Shown here piece by piece: positions 34,331 to 45,710 of a stretch of 64,000 nt of DNA. The stretch spans positions 1,178,001 through 1,242,000 of the forward strand of contig JAQJVL010000057.1 in the NCBI GenBank assembly GCA_035578905.1, given 5' to 3'. The translations under genes and the position numbers were made by a program. Numbering within the stretch: position 1 is the stretch's first letter; each line of letters opens with the position of its first letter. The notes under the pieces are model-generated. The model saw only the letters and a list, made by a program, of their open reading frames with translations. It was not told the DNA's origin and did not search any database. Origin of the DNA: Stictocephala bisonia. Its lineage: Eukaryota > Arthropoda > Insecta > Hemiptera > Membracidae.

Positions 34331-34366
34331 GGAACACGCACTACACGACCATGATTTTATGATGCG

Positions 34367-34456
34367 ACGTTGCCGCATTGAACTGCTTCCCTCTCTTCCA
34401 TGTAAACTGAACGAGACGCGTGTATATGTTGACTGAGTTCAATCTGGCAACGCCGC
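34367..34456. repeat. Imperfect hairpin (GTTGCC...GGCAAC)
   Basis: GTTGCCGCATTGAACT near 34370 and AGTTCAATCTGGCAAC near 34438 are inverted with two mismatches, separated by about 50 bp. It lies just outside the TIR transposon at 34483 and may belong to another small foldback. Confidence 0.5.
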
Positions 34457-34482
34457 CCAGTTCACAACCGCTAGACGCGCTG

Positions 34483-35493
34483 AAGCCTTGATTGTTAAGA
34501 ACCACGGATGCGTGTTACGTCATCCGCGAACGCCATTGCGGAATTGTCGCAGCCGCATTAACGCTTGGTGGGTATGTTTTTTAAGACTGCCCTATTTCTG
34601 TGAGGAACACAGTGAAAGTCTAAGTCAGTTGAAGTAGTGAAGATGGATGCAGATATTGCTTTTGCATCGTTATTAGGAGGAGGGGCTGAAGAAGAGGCAT
34701 AATTTATTAGCTGCTAAATGTCCAATTAAAAGAGGATTATTATTTTAGAAGAAATAGGAAGGATTCCGTTTTAAGTATTGATTCTTAGGCACTCCTTTTT
34801 TCATTTGTAAGGGTCGAATTAGTCTGTGATAGTTGTGATTTAAAAATGTACATTATTATAAAAAATGTATTCTACAAGTTAATTTTGAAATTTTATAATA
34901 TGTTTAACCGTTGTTTGAACATTTTAATAAAGTTCAGCAAAACTTTTAACTATAAATGTATTTTTCTACCCAAGTAATTTTATGTTATTAATAGAAATTT
35001 TTGTATTCATAATGGATTTTTGCTGGTCAAAAAATTAATATATAATGTATATTTTTTAACTGATTTTCTATACCAAGCAAAATTTTTGGAAATTGGTAGC
35101 CACAAATGTTATGTGTGTGTGTATATATATATATATATATACATACACAAGCAGTTTTTCAGTTTTAAGAGATACTAACAAAGTTATTCTATGAATAATC
35201 AAACAAATGACAATAAAATCATATAATAATTTTGTTACCAAAATAAAGCAAAGAACTTCTCATATATTTCATTTGCAAAATACTTTAACTTTGTTTCTCC
35301 ACTGCGTTCCGTTCACGCACCAGGTTGACCAGGAGGCGACTGATGCGGCAAAGGCTTGCGTGTCACGCAGCCAAACTGTCCTTCCGGATTCCGCTTGGTC
35401 TTGAAAAACGACTCCATACCTATGTATGTAGTCGACTGTTGCGCATTGACTGATTACGCTTGACGCATCCGTGGTTCTTAACAATAAAGGCTT
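34483..35493. mobile_element. 1.0-kb DNA transposon with 31-bp TIRs
   Basis: 34483-34513 and 35463-35493 are inverted repeats of 31 bp with one mismatch (core ATTGTTAAGAACCACGGATG). The GC-rich ends with CG-rich subterminal parts enclose an AT-rich middle with a (TA)n tract (35122-35141). The only coding trace is a 19-codon ORF (34643-34702). The target-site duplication is not clear: AAGCCTT/AAGGCTT at the edges is inverted rather than direct. PIF/Harbinger or hAT ancestry is possible. Confidence 0.75.
34643..34702 (+). pseudogene. Truncated 19-codon ORF, possible transposase start
   Basis: ATG GATGCAGATATTGC... encodes MDADIAFASLLGGGAEEEA and stops. It sits about 130 bp inside the TIR where a transposase gene would begin, and no downstream continuation is found in any frame. 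An acidic short start like this occurs in several transposase families, so identity is a guess. Confidence 0.35.
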
Positions 35494-35607
35494 GAATCTG
35501 TCTCGCACTACGACAAATGTTTAAACACTCTATAGCATGGAGATGAGCTATCTGGTTAGAGTTAGTTATCTGTTATATAAGTTATTAAATATAATTCTTA
35601 AGGAATC

Positions 35608-36424
35608 GAATTTGTATAGAAACTGATCTTGATATATATCCACGCCATCTCTCCTGAAGTTAGTATTATAAATCAATATCAATGTAAATGCCTAGCAGGA
35701 TATCTGGCTTGATAGACATTAAGTTTAAGTCATTTAGTTTTGGATATCAATCATTGTGTAAAAATGGCAAAATCTTTTTGGAATAAATAAAAGAACAACA
35801 AACAAAGAGAGAACAGGCATTTTGAAAGATCTGAACAGCATTGTCAACATTTGAAGGAATGAGTGTATAGCAACAATGGTTCGATAGCAATTTATATCGA
35901 GGAAATTCGATCTCGCCTCATCTGCCATTCTCTCGGTTCTGTTTCACCAAATCGCAGGAGTAAATCATCGAGAAAAATATTTTCAAGTTAAAAAAATAGG
36001 TACAATATTTTTAGTTGCCTTTGGGTGTTTATAATACAGTTTTATAATATGAATATAATATTTCAGTCGCCCAAAGTGATGTGTAACTAACGAGCGAGAT
36101 TCGTATTACTAAACTTCGATAGTGATAGATTTATGTGTGATATTTGTATTAATGTTGTTTGCTGACGTATCTATAAAACTAGCAATGAGTCACATGTTTA
36201 TTTAGTTCCTATATTTTCTTTATAATACATTAACAGATTGTCTCCTTTCTGCTGGTAGTTACAGTGTGGCTATTATCTTTGACGACCGCGTAATGATCAT
36301 CATCTACATATTGGATATCACAGTGTCATCGTATAGGCTGTAAAAACAGGCGGTATAATTTCAATTACAGGCATATAGGTAATTTGAAATGTTCTCCTAG
36401 TTATATTTCCATTGTTCCATTGAT
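35608..36424. repeat. 841-bp tandem duplication, left copy
   Basis: GAATTTGTATAGAAACTGAT opens this copy, which matches 36449-37265 at an offset of 841. By eye about 14 mismatches in 817 bp. The identical 64-codon minus frames in both copies (35734-35928 and 36575-36769) follow from the recent duplication; no domain seen, so not called as genes. Confidence 0.92.
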
Positions 36425-36448
36425 ATGTTTAAACTTTTGTTTTTAATT

Positions 36449-37265
36449 GAATTTGTATAGAAACTGATCTTGATATATATCCACACCATCTCTCCTGATG
36501 TTAGTATTATAAATCAATATCAATGTAAATGCCTAGCAGGATATCTGGCTTGATAGACATTAAGTTTAAGTCATTTAGTTTTGGATATCAATCATTGTGT
36601 AAAAATGGCAAAATCTTTTTGGAATAAATAAAAGAACAACAAACAAAGAGAGAACAGGCATTTTGAAAGATCTGAACAGCATTGTCAACATTTGAAGGAA
36701 TGAGTGTATAGCAACAATGGTTCGATAGCAATTTATATCGAGGAAATTCGATCTCGCCTCATCTGCCATTCTCTCGGTTCTGTTTCACCAAATCGCAGGA
36801 GTAAATCATCGAGAAAAATATTTTCAAGTTAAAAAAATAGGTACAATATTTTTAGTTGCCTTTGGGTGTTTATAATACAGTTTTATAATATGAATATAAT
36901 ATTTCAGTCGCCCAAAGTGATGTGTAACTAACGAGCGAGATTCGTATTACTAAACTTCGATAGTGATAGATTTATGTGTGATATTTGTATTAATGTTGTT
37001 TGCTGACGTATCTATAAAACTAGCAATCAGTCACATGTTTATTTAGTTCATATATTTTCTGTATAATACATTAACAGATTGTCTCCTTTTTGCTGGTAGT
37101 TACAGTGTGGCTATTGTCTTTGACGACCGTGTAATGCTCATCATCTACATATTGGATATCACAGTGTCATCGTATAGGCTGTAAACACAGGCTGTATAAT
37201 TTCAATTACAGGCATATAGGTCATTTGAAATGTTCTCATAGTTATATTTCAATTGTTCCATTGAT
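36449..37265. repeat. 841-bp tandem duplication, right copy
   Basis: Second copy. Only about 2 mismatches to the left copy in the first ~570 bp but about 12 in the last ~240 bp. The 24-bp spacer between the copies (36425-36448) is part of a 27-bp sequence found again at 37961-37987 inside a MITE. Confidence 0.92.
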
Positions 37266-37865
37266 TAGACGTCCATTCGTTGTTTTGTGTCGGCACTGTC
37301 TATGTTGGAGCCTGTTTAATGCTGCTGATCGCGGCTTAAGTGGTCAGCATCTTACATCTACTATCAATTAGGTCAATTTTAAACAACTAAGTTAATATCT
37401 GTTATTTTTCTGTAAAATTATGTTTGATATTTTGTACGTGCGCTATTGTAATGGTGAATTTTGATTGCTTAGCGTAATATAATTTTAATATTTATGATAT
37501 ATGTAATTATGTTTGTTACAAAATATTATTTTTTTAATGTGATTTATTAATATTTAAAAATTTTGTAAACATTTTAATATTCAAAGTAATTTTGAAGTTG
37601 TTCTAATTTCAACAATTAGTTAAAATAAGACCACCAGCAAATTAGAAAAACCAAAAAGCAATCAACATATTTTTCAAAATTTTAATCTTTGAAATCGGTT
37701 AGTAAATAAACGTTTTTAAAGTACTGTTAGTGGTTCCATGATTTTGCTTTGTTTGAGACATATTAACATTGGTCTTACGGAGAAAATATTCCTGCAGGCC
37801 GAACAGGTTGGGTCTTATCACTCCAGCCCCCCCACCCCCACCCCAACTTAACTCTCTCACGGTAC
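37266..37865. other. Spacer with a C-rich tract
   Basis: No gene seen. AGCCCCCCCACCCCCACCCC near 37828-37848 would be G-quadruplex-prone on the minus strand if a fourth run is available. Confidence 0.5.
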
Positions 37866-38612
37866 TTAAGAATCTGCAGAGGCTGTCGGCTATCTTGGTT
37901 TTAATCCCATAATAATAGTGTTATATTCGAACCGGACATACGATCACGCGTATACAAAATATATGTTTAAACTTTTGTTTTTAATTGCATTCGGTCAAGA
38001 ATGAAACTGGCGAAACTGCTCGTTGGAATTCCTTTTCTAGAGTTCCTAATTAGTTTTATAGAAAAATATACATTATATACACATTTAACGTGACGTTTTT
38101 ATTTTCACCTATTTTTCTAACCATAAGTGAATAAATGATTTATTCCCTCAATAAATGTTTACATAATCATACAATATAGTGAACACTTATGAATATTACA
38201 GGTCACAGTTTCATGTAGCGTGACCAGTTTTAATAGCTATTGTAATGGTCTATACAACAATAGAAACAGTATAGACTCTGAAAGAGCAATTTAGTGTGCC
38301 AAAACCCCACGGCATCTGCTGCAATTATTAACCGAACAATAAATCAAAATAAACACTTATAAATTTATAATACAAACTATATACATAAACTAAACACATT
38401 CTGCTTAATTTTATTTTCATGCATACTTTTTCTTTATAGATTACAACTAGGCGTATGTATTCAAAATATCAAAAGCAAAAAACATAGGAAGTTTAAAATG
38501 ACACCTCAACATGACTTTTGGTAAAAAATAACGAAAAAATATCGATTCTCAAATAACATTGTTCTTATAGGATTAATACCAACATGGAGAAAAGTTTCTG
38601 CAGACTCTTCAA
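37866..38612. mobile_element. TTAA-flanked MITE family, copy 2 (with ~330-bp insertion)
   Basis: Left end TTAAGAATCTGCAGAGGCTG, right end CTGCAGACTCTTCAA. Collinear with copies 1 and 3 (CCGGACATACGATCACGCG, TAGAGTTCCTAATTAGTT, AAATAACATTGTTCTTATAG) but about 330 bp longer in the middle (about 38070-38410), so another sequence has inserted there; I could not define its ends. Confidence 0.82.
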
Positions 38613-38749
38613 AGTGTTTCTCATAAAGTTAAAAATAGGCGACCACTCAGACATAATGTAACCTTGTCGATCTTCCAAATAGTTGGTACTATTTTATGTT
38701 TTTTTATTTTAACTGAAAGAGAAAACAAATAACATAAACCTCATAAACA

Positions 38750-39440
38750 GCAAACAATGGTATTGAGTACATGGGATTGTCCGGACTAACACACGTGCTG
38801 ATGTACGTTGACTCATCAAGGTATTGAGTACATGGGATTGTCCGGACTAACACACGTGCTGATGTACGTTGATTCATCAAGGTATTGAGTACATGGGATT
38901 GTCCGGACTAACACACGTGCTGATGTACGTTGACTCATCAAGGTATTGAGTACATGGGATTGTCCGGACTAACACACGTGCTGATGTACGTTGACTCATC
39001 AAGGTATTGAGTACATGGGATTGTCCGGACCACACACGTGCTGATGTACGTTTGACTCATCAAGGTATTGAGTACATGGGATTGTCCGGACTAACACACG
39101 TGCTGATGTACGTTGACTCATCAAGGTATTGAGTACATGGGATTGTCCGGACTAACACACGTGCTGATGTACGTTGACTCATCAAGGTATTGAGTACATG
39201 GGATTGTCCGGACTAACACACGTGCTGATGTACGTTGACTCATCAAGGGTTGTTCATACACATCCAATACTGGATTGTCTTCATTGACGATTGGCTACAA
39301 TAATATGTGTTTGTGCACCGACCGCAAGACTCGACATGTTTGTATCACGCGCCCATATCGATTCCGAGGTTATTCATTTAAATACAAGACAGTTACGGTT
39401 GCCGATTACCCTGTATTGATTGTTTTTTCTATTTGTAATA
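38750..39440. repeat. Paralogue of 8280-8600, with amplified core
   Basis: Starts ACAGCAAACAATGGTATTGA, contains the 61-bp array, then TGTTCATACACATCCAAT, GATTGGCTACAATAATATG, GACCGCAAGACTCGACA and AGACAGTTACGGTTG, collinear with 8280-8560. About 25 bp of this copy (GTTTGTATCACGCGCCCATA region) are absent at 8.5 kb. The 82-codon frame 39275-39523 is incidental. Confidence 0.82.
38759..39249. repeat. 61-bp tandem array, 8 units
   Basis: Unit TATTGAGTACATGGGATTGT, CCGGACTAACACACGTGCTG, ATGTACGTTGACTCATCAAG plus G. Near-identical units; one has CCACAC for CTAACAC and one has TTTGACTC. Each carries CACGTG. Confidence 0.95.
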
Positions 39441-39480
39441 ATTTAAATCTTTCTCCATGGTATTCTTATGACCGAAAAAC

Positions 39481-40135
39481 GAACATTGAGGGTGCCCCGT
39501 GCTCTTCACGGTTAAAATATTGAAAAATTAAGACTTTGCGCAACTACGAACAGAGGCAATTTTGTTGACACCTCAACCGTTTAAATTGGTTATAAATAAG
39601 GGAGGAGTTCCGATGACACGTATTATACAGTGTATAAGAGTAATGTTCACTAACTAAAAGTGCTGGTTTATATAAAAGGTCTTTAAGCTTTTTATATCAT
39701 TCTCAATTTATTAAAATATTGCAGTTTGAGATGAAGTATATTAAAGGAAGAGGTAAGAAGACAAATTGAGTGGTTTTGTTGACGACGAAGTGATTATCAA
39801 GTGCAAGACCATTTCACCCTCCTCTCCCAACTTGGTTATAGTTTACTGGGAATTCATTGCTTCCTGCAACTTGCAGTTTTATGATGACAAGGAGTAAACT
39901 GTTCCCACACCCAGTCAATACAGTATTTACAGTTCAGGATTGTTCTTTAATTTGGACGATTAATAAACTATTAATAGAAATATTTTAAAAGTGCGTAGAT
40001 TGAGCCCAATATGACGTGAGTATTAGAAGTAAATACGTGGATTGGGATCATTATTTGTAAGTATTAAGAGGGCTCTAAAGGGAAAGAAAATATAGAAGTA
40101 ATGCGACACTGGCGAAAGAAATTTGAACTACGTCC

Positions 40136-40169
<34 letters not shown>

Positions 40170-40585
40170 TGAAGGAAGAGTACTCTGCCGGGCACAGTTC
40201 AATGCAATTACTGAATCATTTCCTGTGTAGTAGATTTCGTAGTATTTACAAGTGGAAACCGCCTCGAGCGCCGATTTTGTTTGTGTGCGACCTACTTTGG
40301 TTTAATTAATGTTTAACTCTTTTCAACAATTGGCTAATTTATAGTTAGTGCCGGTAAAGCTGCGCTTCATTTCCTAATACACGTTTTACAATACATATTG
40401 TAATAATACTAATACAGAGTTTTTACTAATAATAGTACAGAGAGTTTGCCTAGGTCTAGGTTAATTATGCGAATACAAAAAATGAGTACATACGTTGGAC
40501 GTTTGTCCACAAAACTAAAATTAGATGTAAGGAACAGACACAATTACTTCGAGTTCACCTGCGAACACCATTTAAGAAAATAATG
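39481..40585. other. Spacer with long T tract
   Basis: No gene seen. A pure T run of about 28 lies at 40139-40166. It could be the tail of a minus-strand retrocopy, but the adjacent sequence is not recognised. Confidence 0.5.
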
Positions 40586-41002
40586 TTAAGAGTCTGCAGA
40601 GGCTGTCGGCCATGTTGGTTTAAATCCCATAACAACAATGTTATTTTTGAACTGGACGTACGATCACGCGTATCCAAAATAACAGTTATTTTTAAACGAA
40701 ATTTTTGCAAACAAATTGCATTTGCACAAGAATAAAATTGCGATAGAGGATTGCTTTACGAATTCCTAATTAGTTCTATAGAAAAAGTATTTAGTTAAAG
40801 TTTTATTTTTACCTGTTTTTCAAAACTATACGAATGTATTCAAAATGTAAAAAACAACCCCAATGTGCAATATGATAACGTTTAAAATGACACCTCACAG
40901 ACAATTTGTTTGTCAATAAATAAGGAAAAATGTGGATTCTCAAATAACATTGTTCTTATGGGATTAAAACTAACATGACAGACAGCCTCTGCAGACTCTT
41001 AA
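40586..41002. mobile_element. TTAA-flanked MITE family, copy 3 (best preserved)
   Basis: Bounded by TTAA (40586-40589, 40999-41002). TIRs of about 60 bp: GAGTCTGCAGAGGCTGTCGG ... CATGTTGG ... AATCCCATAA.AACAATGTTATT and the matching complement at the right end, with few mismatches. 417 bp, no ORF. TTAA targeting suggests mobilisation by a piggyBac-type transposase (inference). Confidence 0.9.
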
Positions 41003-42117
41003 CGCGGTTCGGCCGGCATTAGGGACAAATGAAATGCGCTACGCGCGCTAGCTGTACGTCTGACAGGAGGTAATTAAGGATGGGTGGGGTATAATTGCAG
41101 GAAGTCATTGAAGCGCGATCCAGCGGGTGCAGGTGCTGTGTCTCGCTGTAAGTGGCGTAGCGATTGGATTGTAATATAACATGTGGGTAAAAGTACATAT
41201 CCCAGTTGAGTATATAAAGTTAATAGATTTTGTAAATTGTGTGATATTAAAAAGCATAAAATGCCAAACACGACGTTGTACTTCTCGTCGTAATAAAATT
41301 AAAACAAACATAGGCTATAGCATTAATTATTTAATATCAAATTTGATAATTTGCAGCAAAATTACGTAATTTAAAATAACTGATGAGCAAGGCCAGTCCT
41401 ATGAGGGCCTGTTTTTAAAATTTGGGAATGATCAGGAAAATAGTTTCTTAATTCTGTGTGTACCAAGAAAGCCCAAATTCTCATCTTTGAGGTGATGGCT
41501 TTATAACTGTGAACATAATTTTAATGAATGAACTACTTGCGAGTCGTATAATAGCTGATATAAAGACATTGCAATCGAAAAAATAAAATTGTTGAACAAA
41601 CAGCCTTAAGGCTTCGGCCCAAGGTTCAGATCCACAACTGAGTTAACGGTCGGTACTTAACTCGTTGAATGAAGCTTTTTAAAAATCAGAAAAAATGAGG
41701 ATTAGAATTCTTTTTAAATTTATATTATATTTTATGAAATCTGTAAAACACAATTTTTCTCGTTCAGTTCTTTCATTTATGCCTTTCTATAGAAAATATC
41801 ACCGTTAGTTTAATAAATTGTTGGTAATAACATCATTGCCAGTTTAAGGGTGTTCGTCAGGGCGCTCAGTTTAGCGCTCTAAGGAATTTTGTTCTAGATT
41901 TTATCGCAACCGCCGCTAAGAGTAGAAAAGATCCTGACTCACTAACGATGAAGCCTACCGGACGTGTGCTACCAAAACAAATAAATAATATCAATAATGA
42001 TTAAAGCTAATTTTGAATTGTGTTTTAAACTACCTTACTCTAATCAACACCTCACTTAACATGGCAAATAATTATATAAGTTTCTTGATTAGCATGTTAC
42101 GTGTTGGTATATATCAT
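41003..42117. other. Spacer, no gene supported
   Basis: Short overlapping frames near 41074-41369 on both strands have no domain. Pieces such as CTTAAGGCTTCGGCCCAAGG (41604-41623) are locally palindromic. Nothing else recognised. Confidence 0.5.
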
Positions 42118-42264
42118 ATAAATTAACATGTACGTCTCACAACACTATAATGACTAGAAGTCGGTCCGAAGATGTCCACATAGATGGACGAAATCGATCA
42201 CCATATAAATATTTGACTCAACATCTAGTCATTATAGTGTTGTGAGACGTACATGTTAATTTAT
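42118..42264. mobile_element. Perfect 41-bp inverted repeat enclosing a hammerhead-like loop
   Basis: 42118-42158 and 42224-42264 are exact reverse complements (core GTCTCACAACACTATAATGA). The 65-bp loop reads CCGAAGATGTCC..GGACGAAATCGATCACC, which has the layout of Penelope-type terminal motifs (see 42160-42203). Likely a foldback remnant of a Penelope-like terminal repeat; no ORF. Confidence 0.75.
42160..42203 (+). ncRNA. Degenerate hammerhead-like motif
   Basis: CCGAAGA (core CUGANGA with U4 changed to C), stem II GTCC/GGAC with an 8-nt loop, GAAA, then T-CG-A and TC: the short stem III pair is T-A where other copies have C-G. Core damage makes activity unlikely. Confidence 0.35.
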
Positions 42265-42629
42265 AAAATAGTTATACCAATCAGTTAAATTGATCATTTT
42301 TAACAATTATAGATTCTGTAAAAAAAATAGGTTTTTAATGTTTTCAATATCAAAATCATAAAGTGACTAGAATAACAGCCAATTCAACGTTAAAGCGTTT
42401 TGTTAGTTCATGAAATAGAAGAGCCCTAATTGTAGAAACTAAATTAGTTTGTAGTTTATCATACTAAATTAGTATCCTTTTTTGGATATCGCTAAAACAT
42501 TTTTAATATTTCGCAATATTAACACCACCGTTCTTTGAACAGTTACTAAAACACATTTACTAACTCAGAGAAAAGAAACATACAGAATTGCATCCAATAG
42601 TGTCCTGATTGGGTGTCTAGTAGTTTTCC
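42265..42629. other. Spacer, no gene seen
   Basis: AT-rich unique DNA leading to the GC-rich array. Confidence 0.5.
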
Positions 42630-42996
42630 AGTTCGCCGGGCGGATGACAGGGCCAGCGCTGTTGTTAGTTCGCCGGGCGGATGGCAGGGCCAGCGCTGTT
42701 GTTAGTTCGCCGGGCGGACGGCAGGGCCAGCGCTGTTGTTAGTTCGCCGGGCGGACGGCAGGGCCAGCGCTGTTGTTAGTTCGCCGGGCGGATGACAGGG
42801 CCAGCGCTGTTGTTAGTTCGCCGGGTGGATGGCAGGGCCAGCGCTGTTGTTAGTTCGCCGGGGGGATGGCAGGGCCAGCGCTGTTAGTTCGCCGGGCGGA
42901 CGGCAGGGCCAGCGCTGTTGTTAGTTCGCCGGGCGGACGGCAGGCCAGCGCTGTTATTAGTTCGCCGGGTGGATGGCAGGGCCAGCGCCGTTGTCA
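42630..42996. repeat. 37-bp GC-rich minisatellite, about 10 units
   Basis: Unit GTTCGCCGGGCGGATGACAG plus GGCCAGCGCTGTTGTTA. Variation GATGAC/GACGGC/GATGGC; one unit lacks three bases and one lacks a G. GC content is well above that of the rest of the window, and each unit contains several CpG. Confidence 0.95.
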
Positions 42997-44400
42997 GTTC
43001 CTTCCCCTTTTCTTCCCTCCAAAACCCTAAAGATTAATCGTATTAGTTTTTAGTTCAGATTTCCAGTACTGTAGTTGTAATCCAGGCGATCGCTGTGGCT
43101 ATAAAAAAGGGACCCCTGTTTTATTTTTCTGTTATTAACTGTACATTCGTTAATTTGTCGGCAAATGAATGTAATAAAATTAGCAGTTTTCCTCTTTAAA
43201 AAATTCTGTTTATGCTATTCTGGAAACTCCGAACGTAAATTTGTAATTTCATGCATTGAATAAATGTTATTTCACATAACTTAAAATTGGTGAAATTTTT
43301 ATTTTAAGAGTGTAAATTTTGAAGAAACTTAAATGTAGAGTTCTTTAAAAAGATTTAAATCGTAAGAAAAATAATACTTTTATTCCAGAAAGCAACAAAG
43401 AATCTGCCAGACTAATATTTTTAAATGAGTCAGATAAATAGTCTAGCCAGAAGCACTCTAAACTTTTCCTCTGTGTCTGGTGCTCTTTTGTGGTGCACGT
43501 GAGAGCTGAAATATGCCCTCAGCTATAAATTACTTCTAAAGTTAACTGTTTTGAAGGTTTTAAACTACCTGTTATGATTGGCAATTCATGTTAGGGGTAA
43601 GAATGAAGAACTTCCTTTTATTTACCGTTGGATATGGCCTTACATGAGTCTTAGGAGTTTTACGTGCTTACAGAAACATATCTGTTTTGAATTAGTAAAT
43701 AAATGATTTGTGCTATATACGACAGAATAAAATGTTCACTAGATTAATAAATATATTATTTGTTGAATAGATTGTTTAAACAATTTGTACAGTGGAATAT
43801 TAAATGTTTTTCTATTGAAAGACAATGCACTGTTATCTTGTTTTTAACTCAAATTTCCGTTACAAATCCATGTAATCCTCGTTTTACTTTACATAACTAA
43901 CTATCGCTTCTAATTTTTCCAAAACGTAAACAGATTTGTTATTTTAATATGAAATACCATTAGTAGTTTGGTGATTAGATTATTATTTGGATTTGATATG
44001 TTTAATAGTGAATTGAAATTAATTATTTTATAATTGTGCTGATTACAGTCTAATTGTTTGAGATTTTTTAGTTATACTTTTTTTATAAGCAAGTTGGATT
44101 CTAAGGAGTTTTAATGGTTTTCAACGTAAGTTATAGTATGATAATTTCTGTGCGGATAAACGCTTTATGGATCGGTGAATGGTGTATTCTTGTGTAACTC
44201 GTAATTTAGGTATTAATTGAGACAATGATAATTATGGGAGATTAATTTAATTGGTGTGTAAATGTAGCTTATGTTACTTGTTTAAAATCCTTTTAACTGC
44301 CAATTGTGTCGTAATGCTCCGAACCCCCGTACATGGGGCGGACTACACGTGTAAAACTGCAGACCATTGATTCTATTTTCAGTTATCGCGTCCGTTCAAT
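42997..44400. other. AT-rich spacer, no gene seen
   Basis: No ORF or repeat recognised across about 1.4 kb. Confidence 0.5.
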
Positions 44401-44414
44401 ACATGCCAATGGCG

Positions 44415-45625
44415 CAGAGACTATTATGGTGTCCAAGTTTGCTGGTAGGTCCAAGTTAGCTTGTAGGTACATGTTAGCTGGTAGGTCCAAGTTAGCTGGT
44501 AGGTCCAAGTGAGCTTGTAGGTACATGTTAGCTGTTAGGTCCATATTAACTGGTAGGTCCAAGTTAGTTGTTAGGTCCAACTTAACTGATAGTTCCAAGT
44601 TATCTAATAGGTATAAGTTATCTGTAGGTCCAAGTTAGCTGGTAGGTTTATACTAACTGATGAGTCCAAGTTAACTGGTAGGTCCAAGTTTGCTGGTAGG
44701 TCCAAGTTAGCTGGTAGGTCCAAGTTAGCTGGTAGGTCCAAGTTAGCTAGTAGGTCCGAGTTAACTGGTAGGTCCAAGTTAGCTGGTAGGTCCAAGTTAA
44801 CTGGTAAGTCCAAGTTAGCTGTTAGGTCCATATTAACTGGTAGGTCCAAGTTAGTTGTTAGGTCCAACTTAACTGATAGTTCCAAGTTATCTAGTAGGTA
44901 TAAGTTATCTGGTAGGTCCAAGTTAGCTGGTAGGTTCATACTAACTGATGAGTCCAAGTTAACTGGTAGGTCCAAGTTTGCTGGTAGGTCCAAGTTAGCT
45001 GGTAGGTCCAAGTTAGCTAGTAGGTCCGAGTTAACTGGTAGGTCCAAGTTAGCTGGTAGGTCCAAGTTAACTGGTAGGTCCAAGTTAGCTGTTAGGTCCA
45101 AGTTAGCTGTTAGGTCCATATTAACTGGTAGGTCCAAGTTAGTTGTTAGGTCCAACTTAACTGATAGTTCCAAGTTATCTAGTAGGTATAAGTTATCTGG
45201 TAGGTCCAAGTTAACTGGTAGGTTCATACTAACTGATGAGTCCAAGTTAACTGGTAGGTCCAAGTTTGCTGGTAGGTCTAAGTTAGCTGGTAGGTCCAAG
45301 TTAGCTAGTAGGTCCGAGTTAACTGGTAGGTCCAAGTCAGCTGGTAGGTCCAAGTTAACTGGTAGGTCCAAGTTAGCTGTTAGGTCCAAGTTAGCTGTTA
45401 AGTCCAAGTTAGCTGGGAGGTCCAAGTTAGATGGTAGGTCCAAGTTAGCTGGTAGGTTCAAGTTAACTGGTAGGTTCAAGTTAGCTGGTAGGTCCAAGTT
45501 AGCTGGTAGGTTCATATTAATTGGTAGGTCCAAGTTAGCTGGTAGGTTCATACTAACTGGTAGGTCTAGGTAAGCTGATAGGTCCATATTAGCTTTTAGG
45601 CCCATGTTAGCTGGTAGCTGTAAAG
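44415..45625 (-). repeat. 18-bp array with 288-bp higher-order repeat
   Basis: Basic unit (plus reading) TTAGCTGGTAGGTCCAAG, about 65 copies. A 16-unit block of 288 bp recurs three times (diagnostic GATGAGTCCAAG at about 44660, 44948, 45236). On the minus strand the period keeps one frame open: 44604-45710 encodes 368 codons of LDLPAN/LDLPVN hexapeptides after a 30-residue non-repeat start (MNEYKPHHYSRSTGPKLLWQ...). A 1-bp deletion near 44624 (TCTGTAG for TCTGGTAG) breaks the frame, which otherwise would run to 44383. I regard the ORF as array-driven, but the non-repeat N-terminus leaves a small chance of a real repeat protein. Confidence 0.9.
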
Positions 45626-45710
45626 ATTTCATGGTCTGTAGGATCCTCAGTTGCCACAACAGTTTAGGCCCAGTCGACCTTGAATAGTGATGAGGTTTAT
45701 ATTCGTTCAT

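Noticed and set aside
35734..36769. Identical 64-codon minus frames (MADEARSNFLDINC...) in the two 841-bp copies
   Set aside because: Identity follows from recent duplication; no domain or signal, and no sign of selection can be read from two near-identical copies.
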